A stretch of 23,794 bases of DNA from JALZBL01 sp040004775 (GCA_040004775.1 JBDUAD010000042.1:1-23794), one strand, 5' to 3'; positions 14,951 to 23,368 are shown, counted from the stretch's first letter. Program-made: numbers and translations. The notes: generated from the letters alone by a model not told the origin.

Positions 14951-14976
14951 GGGCCCGAAGCCGAAGCTCCGGGCCC
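14951..14976 (-). terminator. Hairpin with UUCG loop after the second binding-protein gene
   Basis: The arms 14951-14961 and 14966-14976 pair at 10 of 11 positions in DNA. In the minus-strand RNA the odd pair becomes G-U, so all 11 pair. The loop is UUCG closed by C-G. It lies 22 bases after the binding-protein stop. Its centre shares 14 identical bases with the hairpin at 11754-11787. The rest of the gap to the next permease gene (14746-14950) has TACACA and TACGCT boxes on the minus strand but no clear -35 element. Confidence 0.7.
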
Positions 14977-14998
14977 GCCCGCGGCCGACGTTGTCCGA

Positions 14999-16696
14999 TC
15001 AGCCCTTGAAACCGATCAGGCTGTAGTTCTTAGCCGAGCCGGCGAAGCCGAAGGCGCCGAAGTTCACCAGGTTGGGCTTGGTGATCACCAGCTCGGGGCG
15101 CTGGTACAGCGCGACCGAGTGGCCTTCCTCCCAGATCTTCTGGTCGATCTGGTAGGTCAGGTCGGCGGCCTTGGCCGGGTCGAGCTCGGTCACGGCCTGC
15201 TGGAACAGGGTGTCGATCTCAGCCGTGCCGATCTTCGCGAAGTTCTGGTCACCGGTGCTGGTGTAGATCGACTTGGCCGAGCTCACCGGGAACGGCGTAC
15301 CGATCCAGCTGAAGATCGTCAGGTCGAACTGGCCCTTGAGGACGTAGTCCGGGAAGAACGGGTCCGAGGGCACCACCTTGATGTTGACCTTGATACCGGC
15401 CGCCTTGAGCGCGGTCTGCTGCAACTGGCTCTCGTTCTCCGACGTGGTCACCCCGGCCGGGATGATGAACTGGAGGGCTAGCGGCTTGCCGTCCTTGGCG
15501 TAGATGCCGTCGGCGCCGAGTTTGTAGCCGGCCGACTCCAGGAGCGACTTGGCTTTGGCCACGTCCCGGTTGCAGTAGTCGCCACAGGTGCTCTTGTACT
15601 GGGCCTGGTTGTTCATCCAGATGTGGCTGTCCAGCACGGTGGCCGGCCAGTCGAGCGGGCTCAGCAGCGCCTTGGCGTCACCCACCCGGTCGATCGACAA
15701 CAACACGGCCTGACGGACCTTGACGTCGGCCATCGGGCCACGCTTGCCGAGGTCGATGTGGCGCCAGTTGGGGCCACCGGCCTTGTGCACGACCGCTCCG
15801 GCCACGGCCTTGGCGGTGGCGAACTGAGCGGCGTCCGAACCGACATCGACGAAGTCGACCTGGTCACTCTGGAACGCCTTCGCGATCGCACCCTGGTCGA
15901 GCACGATGTACTGGATGCTGGACAGCTTCGGCTTCTGACCCCACCACTTGTCGTTCGGCAAGACGGTGATCGTCTTCTGGGTCTTGTCGATCTTGCCGAC
16001 CTTGAACGGGCCGCCGGCCAGGGTCGGGCCGCTGACCCACGACTTGTTGAAGCTGTTGGGATCCTTGTTCAGCGACGCGGGCGTCAGCGGGCTGAAGACC
16101 GACTGCCAGTCGGGGTATTTGCTGGCGAAGGTGACCGTGACGTCCTGGTCACTCGCGCCCTTCTCGACCGAGGCGATCTGCTCGTAGCCGTTGGTGCTGG
16201 CCACGTTGAACGCCTTGTTCTTGCCGTTGAGGGCCTTCCACATGGCGTTGAAGTCCTGCCACGTGATGGGGGTCCCGTCGCTCCACACCGCCTTGGGATT
16301 GATGTGGTAGGACACCACCTCGGGGTCCTGGCTGGTCAGTTCGGCCTTGTCCACTACGTCCTTGTTCAGGATCGGCTTGCCGCCCGGGTCGAAGAACCAG
16401 ATCGGAGGAAGGGTCGAGTTCATCAGGTCGGCAATGCCGAGCTCGTTGCCGTCGATCTCGTTGATGTTGAAGTTCGGCGGGAAACTGTCGATGGGCCAGC
16501 GCAGCGTGCCGCCGTCCTTGACCTGCTCATAGGGCGTGGCCGAGATGTCGTTCGAGGTGGTGTTGGCCTGGGACTTGCCGGGCGCGCTGCTACCACCGCC
16601 ACCCCCGCCTCCGCCGTTGGAGCTGCAGGCCCCCAGCGCCAGGGTGGCGGCGAGCGCGGCACCCAGCAGCGTGGTCCCCTTCGTGGACAACCTCAC
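14999..16696 (-). CDS. Peptide-binding lipoprotein of ABC importer, SBP family 5
   Basis: A 565-residue solute-binding lipoprotein. The signal peptide (RLSTKGTTLLGAALAATLALG) ends in the lipobox LGAC, so Cys24 would be lipidated. It is followed by a run of eight Gly, a flexible tether. The family-5 domain then includes YEQVKDGGTLRWPIDSFPPNFN, VSYHINPKAVWSDGTPITW (family signature) and VRQAVLLSIDRV. A CGDYC pair is present near residue 387. The GTG at 16696 was chosen because AAGGAGG precedes it by four bases and it starts right at the signal peptide. The protein is only distantly similar to the binding protein at 11861-13627, so the two importers probably prefer different ligands. The gene lies 227 bases after the fused ATPase gene and is followed by a UUCG hairpin. 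Confidence 0.92.
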   Translation of the reverse strand: MRLSTKGTTLLGAALAATLALGACSSNGGGGGGGGSSAPGKSQANTTSNDISATPYEQVKDGGTLRWPIDSFPPNFNINEIDGNELGIADLMNSTLPPIWFFDPGGKPILNKDVVDKAELTSQDPEVVSYHINPKAVWSDGTPITWQDFNAMWKALNGKNKAFNVASTNGYEQIASVEKGASDQDVTVTFASKYPDWQSVFSPLTPASLNKDPNSFNKSWVSGPTLAGGPFKVGKIDKTQKTITVLPNDKWWGQKPKLSSIQYIVLDQGAIAKAFQSDQVDFVDVGSDAAQFATAKAVAGAVVHKAGGPNWRHIDLGKRGPMADVKVRQAVLLSIDRVGDAKALLSPLDWPATVLDSHIWMNNQAQYKSTCGDYCNRDVAKAKSLLESAGYKLGADGIYAKDGKPLALQFIIPAGVTTSENESQLQQTALKAAGIKVNIKVVPSDPFFPDYVLKGQFDLTIFSWIGTPFPVSSAKSIYTSTGDQNFAKIGTAEIDTLFQQAVTELDPAKAADLTYQIDQKIWEEGHSVALYQRPELVITKPNLVNFGAFGFAGSAKNYSLIGFKG

Positions 16697-16923
16697 ACTT
16701 CCTCCTTCGTGGCGTGCCCGGCGTCGTGAGCCGGCCACTCGTACGTGCAATCAAGGCCCCTGCATACCCCCGCACGGGGCGGTGATCCAGATTCGTTGCC
16801 GGATCGGTACGTGACCCTACGCAGCGAGATGCCAACAATCCGGCCATTGCCGGATTGGGCGATCGACCTGTGACGAGGTCGTGACCCGCGGGCCGCCAGG
16901 CGCCTGCCGCGGTTACCCGGCTG
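16697..16923 (-). other. 227-bp gap with a perfect 9-bp hairpin between ATPase and binding-protein genes
   Basis: CAATCCGGC (16836-16844) and GCCGGATTG (16849-16857) form a perfect stem with a four-base loop, 66 bases after the ATPase stop. A second, weaker inverted pair GATCC/GGATC lies at about 16787-16804. On the minus strand a TAGGGT box follows the hairpin. The gap could hold a terminator for the upstream genes plus a separate promoter for the binding protein. No open reading frame here has convincing support. Confidence 0.5.
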
Positions 16924-19047
16924 TTATATGACGGTGCGGACCTTGGCCCAATGACAGGCGTCGGCGTGGTCCGCGCCCGCGTCCGCGGCCCGGCTGATCA
17001 GCGCCGGGTCGTCGGTGCGGCACTTCTCGCGTTGCGCCTCGTCGAGCTCGTTGGCAAACACGGGGCACCGCGAGGAGAACCGGCACCCGGGCGGGATGTC
17101 AGAGGGGCTGGGCAGGTCTCCGGTCAGCAGCACCCGCCGCCGCTGCCGCTCCTTGTGCGGGTCCGGCAGCGGGATGGCCGACAGCAGCGCCTGCGTGTAC
17201 GGGTGGGTGGGGCGTTCGAAGATCTCGTCGACGTCGCCGATCTCGATGATGCGCCCGAGGTACATCACCGCCACCCGGTCGGCGATGTGGCGCACCACCG
17301 ACAGGTCGTGCGCCACGAACAAGTACGACAGGCCCATGCGGGCCTTGAGCTCGTCGAGCAGGTTGATGACGCCGGCCTGGATGGAAACGTCCAGGGCAGA
17401 GACCGGCTCGTCGAGCACGACCAGCTTCGGCTCCAGGGCCAACGCCCGGGCGATGCCGATGCGCTGCCGTTGGCCACCGGAGAACTCGGCCGGGAACCGG
17501 CTGGCGTGCTCGGGGTTCAGCCCGACCAGTTTCAGCAACTCCCGGACGCGGTCGCGCTGCTTGGCCCTGCTGACGCCCTGCACCTCCATGGGCTCGGTCA
17601 GGATGTCGCCGATCGGCAAACGCGGGTCGAGGGAGGCCATCGGATCCTGGAACACGATGGTCAAGTCAGCGCGCATCTGCTTCTTGGCCTCGCGGTCGAG
17701 CTCGGTGACGTTCTTGCCCAGAACCACGACCGTGCCCGACTGCGGCCGGGTCAGCTCCATGATCTGCATGATCGTCGTGGTCTTGCCGCACCCCGATTCG
17801 CCGACCAGGCCGAGGGTCTCACCGATCCGGACGTCGAGGGACACCCCGTCGACTGCGGCCACCTCGCCGACCTTGCGGCGCACGACCGCGCCCTTGGTCA
17901 GCGGGAACACCTTGCGCAGGTCGTCGATGTGCAGCGTCTCCTCGCGCTGCTCGCGCGGCACGGCGGCGATGCGGTCCGGCGGCAACACGGGCCGGGGGAA
18001 GACGTCGGCGCTGCCCCAGTGCTGCTCGGCGATCTCGAGGCGGCGGTGGCAGGCGGCACCGTGATTCGGTCCGTCGGTCGGGTCGAGGTCGGGCTCCACC
18101 TCCACGCAGACTTGGATCTTGATCGGGCACCGGGGCGCGAATGGGCAGCCCGCTGGCAGGTTGACCAGCGAGGGCGGGCTGCCCTCGATCGGGATCAGGG
18201 GCTCCTTGCGGCCGACGTCCATGCGCGGGATCGAGCCGAGCAGGCCCAGGGTGTAAGGCATCCGCGGCTCGTAATAGACCTGGTCGACCGAGCCGAGCTC
18301 GACCGGCTTGCCGGCGTACATGACGAGCACGCGATCGGCGAAGCCGGCCACGACGCCGAGGTCGTGGGTGATCATCACCGTGCCGGCGCCGGTGACCTCC
18401 TGGGCGGTCTTCAGCACCTCGAGGATCTGGGCCTGGATAGTGACATCGAGGGCGGTCGTCGGCTCGTCGGCGATGATGAGGTCCGGGTCGTTGGCGATCG
18501 ACATGGCGATCATCGCCCGTTGCCGCATACCGCCGGAAAATTCGTGTGGGAACGAGCGGGCCCGCACGTCCGGGCGCGGAATCCCGACCACCTCGAGCAG
18601 CTCGATCGCGCGCTTGCGGGCCGCGGCCTTGGATACGTCGTTGTGGATCAGCACCGCCTCGGCGATCTGGTCACCGATGGTGTACACGGGGGTCAGCGCG
18701 GACAGGGGGTCCTGGAAGATCATCGACATCGACTTGCCGCGGATGCGCGAGAGCCGCCGGTCGGTCTGGCCGAGCAGGTTCTCGCCCTTGAACCGGATCG
18801 AGCCGGTGACCGCGGCGCTGGTCGGCAGCAGGCCCATCACCGCCAGGGAGCTGACCGACTTGCCCGAGCCGGACTCCCCGACGATGGCCAGCGTCTCGCC
18901 CTTGCTGACCGTGTAGTTCACTCCCCGCACGGCCTCCACCCGGCCGGACTCGCTGGGAAAGGTGACGGTGAGGTCGGTGACCTCGAGCAACGGTGCGTCC
19001 GGGTGGGTGGGCGCGACGTCGTGAACGGGCAGTGTCGTAGTGGTCAT
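16924..19047 (-). CDS. Fused double ATPase of peptide ABC importer (OppD-OppF fusion)
   Basis: A 707-residue cytoplasmic protein that joins both ATPase subunits in one chain. The N-terminal half has Walker A GESGSGKS (about 57-64), FQDPLSALTP, signature FSGGMRQRAMIAMSI, Walker B LIIADEPTTALD and THDLGVV. It is followed by an OppD C-terminal domain with Cys residues and a linker of about 80 residues. The C-terminal half has GESGCGKT (near residue 415), FQDPMASLDP, FSGGQRQRIGIARAL, LVVLDEPVSALD and AHDLSVV, then an OppF Cys cluster (CRFSSRCP, KCRTDD, ACHW). All catalytic motifs are intact in both halves. The ATG at 19047 has a GAGGAA site upstream and lies 28 bases after the permease stop. The neighbouring importer keeps these subunits as separate genes. 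Confidence 0.93.
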   Translation of the reverse strand: MTTTTLPVHDVAPTHPDAPLLEVTDLTVTFPSESGRVEAVRGVNYTVSKGETLAIVGESGSGKSVSSLAVMGLLPTSAAVTGSIRFKGENLLGQTDRRLSRIRGKSMSMIFQDPLSALTPVYTIGDQIAEAVLIHNDVSKAAARKRAIELLEVVGIPRPDVRARSFPHEFSGGMRQRAMIAMSIANDPDLIIADEPTTALDVTIQAQILEVLKTAQEVTGAGTVMITHDLGVVAGFADRVLVMYAGKPVELGSVDQVYYEPRMPYTLGLLGSIPRMDVGRKEPLIPIEGSPPSLVNLPAGCPFAPRCPIKIQVCVEVEPDLDPTDGPNHGAACHRRLEIAEQHWGSADVFPRPVLPPDRIAAVPREQREETLHIDDLRKVFPLTKGAVVRRKVGEVAAVDGVSLDVRIGETLGLVGESGCGKTTTIMQIMELTRPQSGTVVVLGKNVTELDREAKKQMRADLTIVFQDPMASLDPRLPIGDILTEPMEVQGVSRAKQRDRVRELLKLVGLNPEHASRFPAEFSGGQRQRIGIARALALEPKLVVLDEPVSALDVSIQAGVINLLDELKARMGLSYLFVAHDLSVVRHIADRVAVMYLGRIIEIGDVDEIFERPTHPYTQALLSAIPLPDPHKERQRRRVLLTGDLPSPSDIPPGCRFSSRCPVFANELDEAQREKCRTDDPALISRAADAGADHADACHWAKVRTVI

Positions 19048-19075
19048 CGGCGTTCCTCGACCACGACGGTGCGGA

Positions 19076-20023
19076 TCACAGTCGACTGGATCCGGACGTC
19101 GGGTCGATCGCGTCGCGCAGGGCGTCGCCGATGAGGCTGACCGACAGCACGGTGAGGATCAGGGCCAGACAGGCCGGCACCACGGTGAAGGGGAACGACG
19201 TGGCGTAGGTCTGGTACTGCCCGATGATCGAGCCGAGTGAGACGTCGGGCGGTTGCACACCGAAGCCGAAGAACGACAGACCGGTCTCGGCCAGCACCGT
19301 GGCTCCGACGTTGATCGTGACGTCGACGATGAGCAGGGAGGCCATGTTCGGCAACAGATGCCGGCGGATGATCTTGGCCGGGGCCACGCCCATGAACCGG
19401 GCCGCGGCGATGTACTCGCGCTCCTTGAGGCTCAGCGTCATGCCACGCACCACGCGGCCGGTGATCATCCAGCCGAAGATTGCCAGCAGCGGCACCAGCC
19501 ACAGCCACGTCTTGCCGGCCAGCACCGGGCTCAGGATGGCCAGGATGACGAAGCTCGGCAGCACGAGCAACAGGTCGATCACCCACACCACGCCCATGTC
19601 GGTGAACTTGCCGAAGTAACCGGCGACCGAGCCGGCGATCGCCGCGATCCCGGTGGTGATGACCGCGGCGACGAGGCCGATGATCAGCGACTTGCGTAGC
19701 CCCAACATCGTTCGGAGGAAGATGTCGCGGCCCAGGGAGTCGCCGCCGAACCAGTGGGAGCTCGACGGGCCCTGCAGGATGGCGGTGAAGTCGGTCTGGG
19801 TGGAGTTCCACTTGCTCAGGTACGGGCCGATGATCGCGGCGACGATGATCACGAGGAGCATGGCCACGCCGAGTAAACCGCTCTTGCTGCGCAGGAAGCG
19901 GCGACGGATGAGCGCGCCGCGCGAGAGTGGATTCGCCGCGACAGTGGGTGTCTCGGCTACCGGCTCGGTGCCGCCGTCGACGGCCGGAGCCTCGACCTCG
20001 AAGACGTTCTGCGGAGAAACCAT
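19076..20023 (-). CDS. Peptide ABC importer permease, DppC type
   Basis: A 315-residue inner-membrane permease. A Pro/Ala/Glu-rich cytoplasmic start (about 35 residues) is followed by the basic RRRFLRSKSGLLG and the first helix. The conserved HWFGGDSLGRDIF precedes helix two, and the EAA loop reads EREYIAAARFMGVAPAKIIRRHLLPN (core AAARFMGV). The protein ends IGDALRDAIDPTSGSSRL, the DppC ending. The ATG at 20023 lies nine bases after the DppB-type permease stop, so the two are tightly linked and would form the heterodimeric channel for the fused ATPase. No defect is seen. The start has several Met/Val alternatives nearby but this one sits closest to the upstream stop. Confidence 0.92.
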   Translation of the reverse strand: MVSPQNVFEVEAPAVDGGTEPVAETPTVAANPLSRGALIRRRFLRSKSGLLGVAMLLVIIVAAIIGPYLSKWNSTQTDFTAILQGPSSSHWFGGDSLGRDIFLRTMLGLRKSLIIGLVAAVITTGIAAIAGSVAGYFGKFTDMGVVWVIDLLLVLPSFVILAILSPVLAGKTWLWLVPLLAIFGWMITGRVVRGMTLSLKEREYIAAARFMGVAPAKIIRRHLLPNMASLLIVDVTINVGATVLAETGLSFFGFGVQPPDVSLGSIIGQYQTYATSFPFTVVPACLALILTVLSVSLIGDALRDAIDPTSGSSRL

Positions 20024-20032
20024 GGCGGGCTC

Positions 20033-21013
20033 CTAACGCGATCTCACGCGGGGGTCCAGCGCGGCATAGATGATGTCGGACAACATGCCGGAGAGCAGGA
20101 CGAGCACCGCGGTGAAGCAGGTGACCGCACAGACGGCGTTGGTGTCACGGCTGTTGATCGAGTCGATCAGGTACTCGCCCATGCCGTGCCAGGCGAACAG
20201 CTTCTCGGTGAAGATGGCGCCGGTGATCAGCAGGCCGAAGCTGTAGGCGAAGAACGTGACCATGGGGATCAGCGCGGTACGGACCCCGTGCTTCATGAGC
20301 GCTTGGCGCCGCGTCAGTCCCTTGGCCCGTGCGGTGCGCAGGAAATCACTGCCGAGGACATCGAGCATGGCGCTGCGCTGGTAGCGGCTGAAGAACGCGA
20401 TGCTGGTGATCGACAGCACGAACGTCGGCAGGATGAGCCGTTGCAGGCGGTCGGTCCAGAAGTGCACGCCGCTGAGGTTGGAGTTGTACTCCAGGGCGGT
20501 CGGCAGCACGATCGAGCCGGTCTTGTTGTTGATCCACACCGCCGCGGTCTGCGTCAGCAGGATGATCACCACGATCGGCGAGGCCAGCACGACGTAGGAC
20601 GCCGCGGTGGAGGCGGCGTCGAACGGTTTTCGCTGCCGCACGGCGCCGATGACTCCGACGGCGACGCCGATCACCGTGCCGATGATCGTGCCCAGCAGCA
20701 GCAGCCGCAGGCTGACCCCGACCCGGCGCCCGATCTCGCTGGTCACGGTGTCCGGGGAACCGAGCTTCTGACCGAAGTCACCCTGCAGGACGCCCCTGAT
20801 CCAGCGCCCGTAGCGCGTGGATATCGGGGTGTTGGGATTGGCGTTCGAGGCGTCGAGGATCGAGTTGATGGTCGTCTGGGGCACCGGAGGATTGCGTTGG
20901 TTGTACCGGTTTTCCGGATGGAACGTCATAGACGCCAGCACGTAGGTGAGGCTGGTGGCGATGAACACGAGGATGACGTAGTTGACGAACCGCCGAGCCA
21001 GGAACTTCAGCAT
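20033..21013 (-). CDS. Peptide ABC importer permease, DppB type
   Basis: A 326-residue permease of the DppB family. The first helix (residues 10-30) is followed by an extracytoplasmic region with RYNQRNPPVPQTTIN and the segment ISTRYGRWIRGVLQGDFGQ, which is typical for this family before helix two. The EAA loop is DFLRTARAKGLTRRQALMKHG. The protein ends IIYAALDPRVRSR. Unlike the other DppB-type permease in the window it has no Cys pairs in the outer loop. The ATG at 21013 overlaps the end of the small upstream gene by seven bases and has AGAGGA upstream, so translation is likely coupled. It is the first gene of this importer. Confidence 0.92.
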   Translation of the reverse strand: MLKFLARRFVNYVILVFIATSLTYVLASMTFHPENRYNQRNPPVPQTTINSILDASNANPNTPISTRYGRWIRGVLQGDFGQKLGSPDTVTSEIGRRVGVSLRLLLLGTIIGTVIGVAVGVIGAVRQRKPFDAASTAASYVVLASPIVVIILLTQTAAVWINNKTGSIVLPTALEYNSNLSGVHFWTDRLQRLILPTFVLSITSIAFFSRYQRSAMLDVLGSDFLRTARAKGLTRRQALMKHGVRTALIPMVTFFAYSFGLLITGAIFTEKLFAWHGMGEYLIDSINSRDTNAVCAVTCFTAVLVLLSGMLSDIIYAALDPRVRSR

Positions 21014-21276
21014 GAGCCGTCCTCTCGGGCCGCGCCGAACGGGTCCCCGAGCCCGGCCAGTACCGCTTGCAACTGCCTGATGGTGCGCCGGCGCTGCCAG
21101 CGGCCCAAGCCGGTGACCCGGCGCTCGAGCGTGACCATCGTGCCGGCACGTGTCTGGACCAGGTACGGAACCGTACCGCGATCAAGTTTCGGTTCGATGC
21201 CGGCGCTGATCAGGTCCATCGGGGTGGTGTAGAGCTCGCTCACCCGGACCACCATCGGCGCCGATCGCCTGGTCAT
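21007..21276 (-). CDS. Unrecognised small basic protein between omega-amidase and permease genes
   Basis: An 89-residue reading frame whose ATG overlaps the omega-amidase stop (ATGA) and whose end overlaps the permease start by seven bases. That packing and a strong G/C bias in third codon positions argue that it is translated. The product has no signal peptide, membrane helix or Cys motif. It is basic overall, with the stretch VTLERRVTGLGRWQRRRTIRQLQ near the middle (core GRWQRRR), and ends AAREDGSC. I do not recognise a family. It could be a small regulatory or nucleic-acid-binding protein, or a coupling peptide for the permease. A start at the Met eight residues in is possible but less well placed. 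Confidence 0.62.
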   Translation of the reverse strand: MTRRSAPMVVRVSELYTTPMDLISAGIEPKLDRGTVPYLVQTRAGTMVTLERRVTGLGRWQRRRTIRQLQAVLAGLGDPFGAAREDGSC

Positions 21277-22202
21277 CGACGGTCGGCCAGGAAGGGGAAG
21301 CGGGCACGAACGTCGGCCACCACGGCCGGATCGACGTCGGCCTGCAGAACCGTCTCGGCGTACGCCGCCTCGACCAGGACCTGACCGAACGGATCGATGA
21401 CCGTGGAGTCCCCGCAGTGGTCTAGGCGGACCGCGGGCGGGTCGCCGTCCGCGCCGGCCGGGCCAACCCGATTGGCACCAACCACGTAGGCCTGGTTCTC
21501 GATCGCCCGGGCACGCAACAGGGTGCGCCAGTGCTCGCGACGCGACTGCGGCCAGTTGGCCACCACCACGTAGAGGTCGGTGTCGGCGGCCAGCGGCCAG
21601 AAGTCCGCGCCGAAGCGCAGGTCGTAGCACACGAACACGCTGGTGCGCACGCCGTCGATGTCGACGGTCAGCGGCTTGTCCCCTGGCCGGTAGTGCTCGT
21701 GCTCGCCGCCGAAGGAGAACGGGTGCATCTTCTCGTAGCGGTACAGCTCACCACCGGGTCCGGCAACGACGGCGACGTTCACCGCTCGGGCGGTGGTCCG
21801 GGCGGTGGCATGGGTGGTGGCACCGTGGGAGCGGCCGGAGTCCGGGGTTCCGGCCGCGTCGTCGAGCTGGGCGACGGAGCCGATCAACCACACGTCCAGG
21901 CGGGCCGCCTGCTCGGTCAACCACCGCTCCGTAGGACCTCCGCGCGGCTCGGCGACCTGCTGGGGACGCATGGAGAACCCGGTGGCGAACATTTCGGTCA
22001 GCACGAGCAGGCGCGCGGTGCCGGCAGCGACGGCCAGTACCGGCTCCAGGCGCGCCCGGGTCGCGGCGGCGTCCTGCCAGACGATGTCGTGCTGCACCAC
22101 GCCCACCCGCACGTCAGACCTCCGCTCCTCGGCCATCGGCGCCATCATCCGGCCCTGCCCGTCATCCTGCTCCGGCGCGCTCGGCTCGCCGCCCGTCGTC
22201 AC
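21273..22202 (-). CDS. Nitrilase-superfamily omega-amidase (YafV/Nit2-like)
   Basis: A carbon-nitrogen hydrolase with the Glu-Lys-Cys triad: Glu in LTEMFATGFSM, Lys in YRYEKMHPFSF and Cys in SVFVCYDLRFG. The HPFSFGGEHEHYRPGD stretch is characteristic of the YafV/Nit2 branch, which hydrolyses 2-oxoglutaramate and 2-oxosuccinamate to the oxoacid and ammonia. The 309-residue product includes a Thr/Ala-rich insertion of about 25 residues (around 135-160) not usual for YafV. I use GTG at 22202, which overlaps the aminotransferase stop in a GTGA and has GGGGA about nine bases upstream. ATG at 22148, 22145 and 22136 are shorter alternatives closer to the domain start. Pairing with an aminotransferase suggests the glutamine transaminase/omega-amidase pathway. 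Confidence 0.86.
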   Translation of the reverse strand: MTTGGEPSAPEQDDGQGRMMAPMAEERRSDVRVGVVQHDIVWQDAAATRARLEPVLAVAAGTARLLVLTEMFATGFSMRPQQVAEPRGGPTERWLTEQAARLDVWLIGSVAQLDDAAGTPDSGRSHGATTHATARTTARAVNVAVVAGPGGELYRYEKMHPFSFGGEHEHYRPGDKPLTVDIDGVRTSVFVCYDLRFGADFWPLAADTDLYVVVANWPQSRREHWRTLLRARAIENQAYVVGANRVGPAGADGDPPAVRLDHCGDSTVIDPFGQVLVEAAYAETVLQADVDPAVVADVRARFPFLADRR

Positions 22203-23368
22203 CGAATCGTTTCCCCGGCGGCAGCCTCGGTCAGTCGGCGGACCGCCTCGGCCACGACCTCCGGACGCTTGCAGAAGGCGAATCGGATGAGGTGGTCGCC
22301 GGCGCTCGAGTCGTAGAAGACGCTGCCGGGGATGGCCACCACGCCCGTCGCGGCGGGCAGGGCACGGCAGAACTCGACGCCGTCCCGGCCGACGTCGGCC
22401 ATCGCGAAGTACGTCGCCTGGGGCACAACGACGTCGAAGCCGGCGGCGGCCAGCCCGGTGCACAGTTGGTCGCGGCGATCGCGCAGGGCACCGGCGGTGG
22501 CCGCGAAGTAGGCATCGGGCAGGCCGAGCCCCAGGGCCACCGCCGGTTGAAAGGGCGCGCCGTTGACGTAGGTCAGCATTTGCTTGACCGCCCGGACCGC
22601 GGTAACCAACCGCGCTGGGGCGATCAGCCAGCCGATCTTCCATCCGGTCACGGCGAACGTCTTGCCGGCGCTGCCGGCGATCAGCGTGCGCTCGGCCATA
22701 CCGGGCAACGTGGCCAGCGGGCGGTGCTCACCGTCGAAGACCAGGTGCTCGTAGACCTCGTCGGTGAGCACGAGCAGGTCGTGTTCCACGGCGAGGTCGG
22801 CGATCAGCTGGAGCTCGGTGGCGTCGAATACCTTGCCGGTGGGATTGTGCGGCGTGTTCAGCAGGATCAGGCGGGTCCTGGGGCCGACCGCCGCCCGCAG
22901 CTCGGCGGGGTCGAAGGTCCACCGGCTCTGCTCCCGCCGCAGGGCGACGACTCGCCGGGTGGCGCCGGCCAGGGCGACGGCGGCCGGGTAGGTGTCGAAG
23001 TAGGGCTCGAAGAAGATTACCTCGTCCCCGGGGCCGGTGAGGGCCAGCACGGCAGCGGTAGTGGCTTCGGTGGCGCCGGCGGTTATCAAGACCTCGGTGT
23101 CGGGATCGACGCGCTGGCCGTACCAGCGCTCTTGGTGGGCGGCCACGGCGCGGCGCAGCTCGGGGATGCCGGCACCGGGCGGGTACTGGTTGTGCCCGGC
23201 GCGGATCGCCTCGACCGCGGCCTCCAGCAGCTCCGGCGGCCCGTCGGTGTCGGGAAAGCCCTGGCCGAGGTTGATGCTGCCGGTGCGCACAGCCAGGGCC
23301 GACATCTCGGCGAATACGCTGGTGCCGAACCCCCGCATGCGCGCCACCAACGGGTTTGCGTCTACCAC
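22199..23368 (-). CDS. Class-I PLP aminotransferase (Rv0858c/glutamine-transaminase type)
   Basis: A 389-residue fold-type I aminotransferase. Landmarks are INLGQGFPDTDGPPELL, NQYPPGAGIPELRRA, NTPHNPTGKVF, TDEVYEHLVFDG, and the PLP-binding Lys in AGSAGKTFAVTGWKIGW. The sequence runs closely parallel to M. tuberculosis Rv0858c as I remember it; that protein has been named DapC (N-succinyl-LL-DAP aminotransferase). The same branch also holds glutamine/methionine/kynurenine transaminases such as YbdL and MtnE. Because an omega-amidase follows with overlapping stop and start, a glutamine-dependent transaminase for ketomethylthiobutyrate is at least as likely as DapC. GTG at 23368 lies seven bases after a TAGGGT box and has no Shine-Dalgarno site, so it is probably leaderless. 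It begins the 13-gene minus-strand series. Confidence 0.9.
   Translation of the reverse strand: MVDANPLVARMRGFGTSVFAEMSALAVRTGSINLGQGFPDTDGPPELLEAAVEAIRAGHNQYPPGAGIPELRRAVAAHQERWYGQRVDPDTEVLITAGATEATTAAVLALTGPGDEVIFFEPYFDTYPAAVALAGATRRVVALRREQSRWTFDPAELRAAVGPRTRLILLNTPHNPTGKVFDATELQLIADLAVEHDLLVLTDEVYEHLVFDGEHRPLATLPGMAERTLIAGSAGKTFAVTGWKIGWLIAPARLVTAVRAVKQMLTYVNGAPFQPAVALGLGLPDAYFAATAGALRDRRDQLCTGLAAAGFDVVVPQATYFAMADVGRDGVEFCRALPAATGVVAIPGSVFYDSSAGDHLIRFAFCKRPEVVAEAVRRLTEAAAGETIR

Noticed and set aside
16951..19134. 727-codon open frame on the plus strand
   Set aside because: It lies exactly antisense to the fused ATPase, whose motifs are all intact. Its product is a His/Asp/Arg/Gly-rich sequence with no recognisable domain, as expected for the antisense of high-GC genes.
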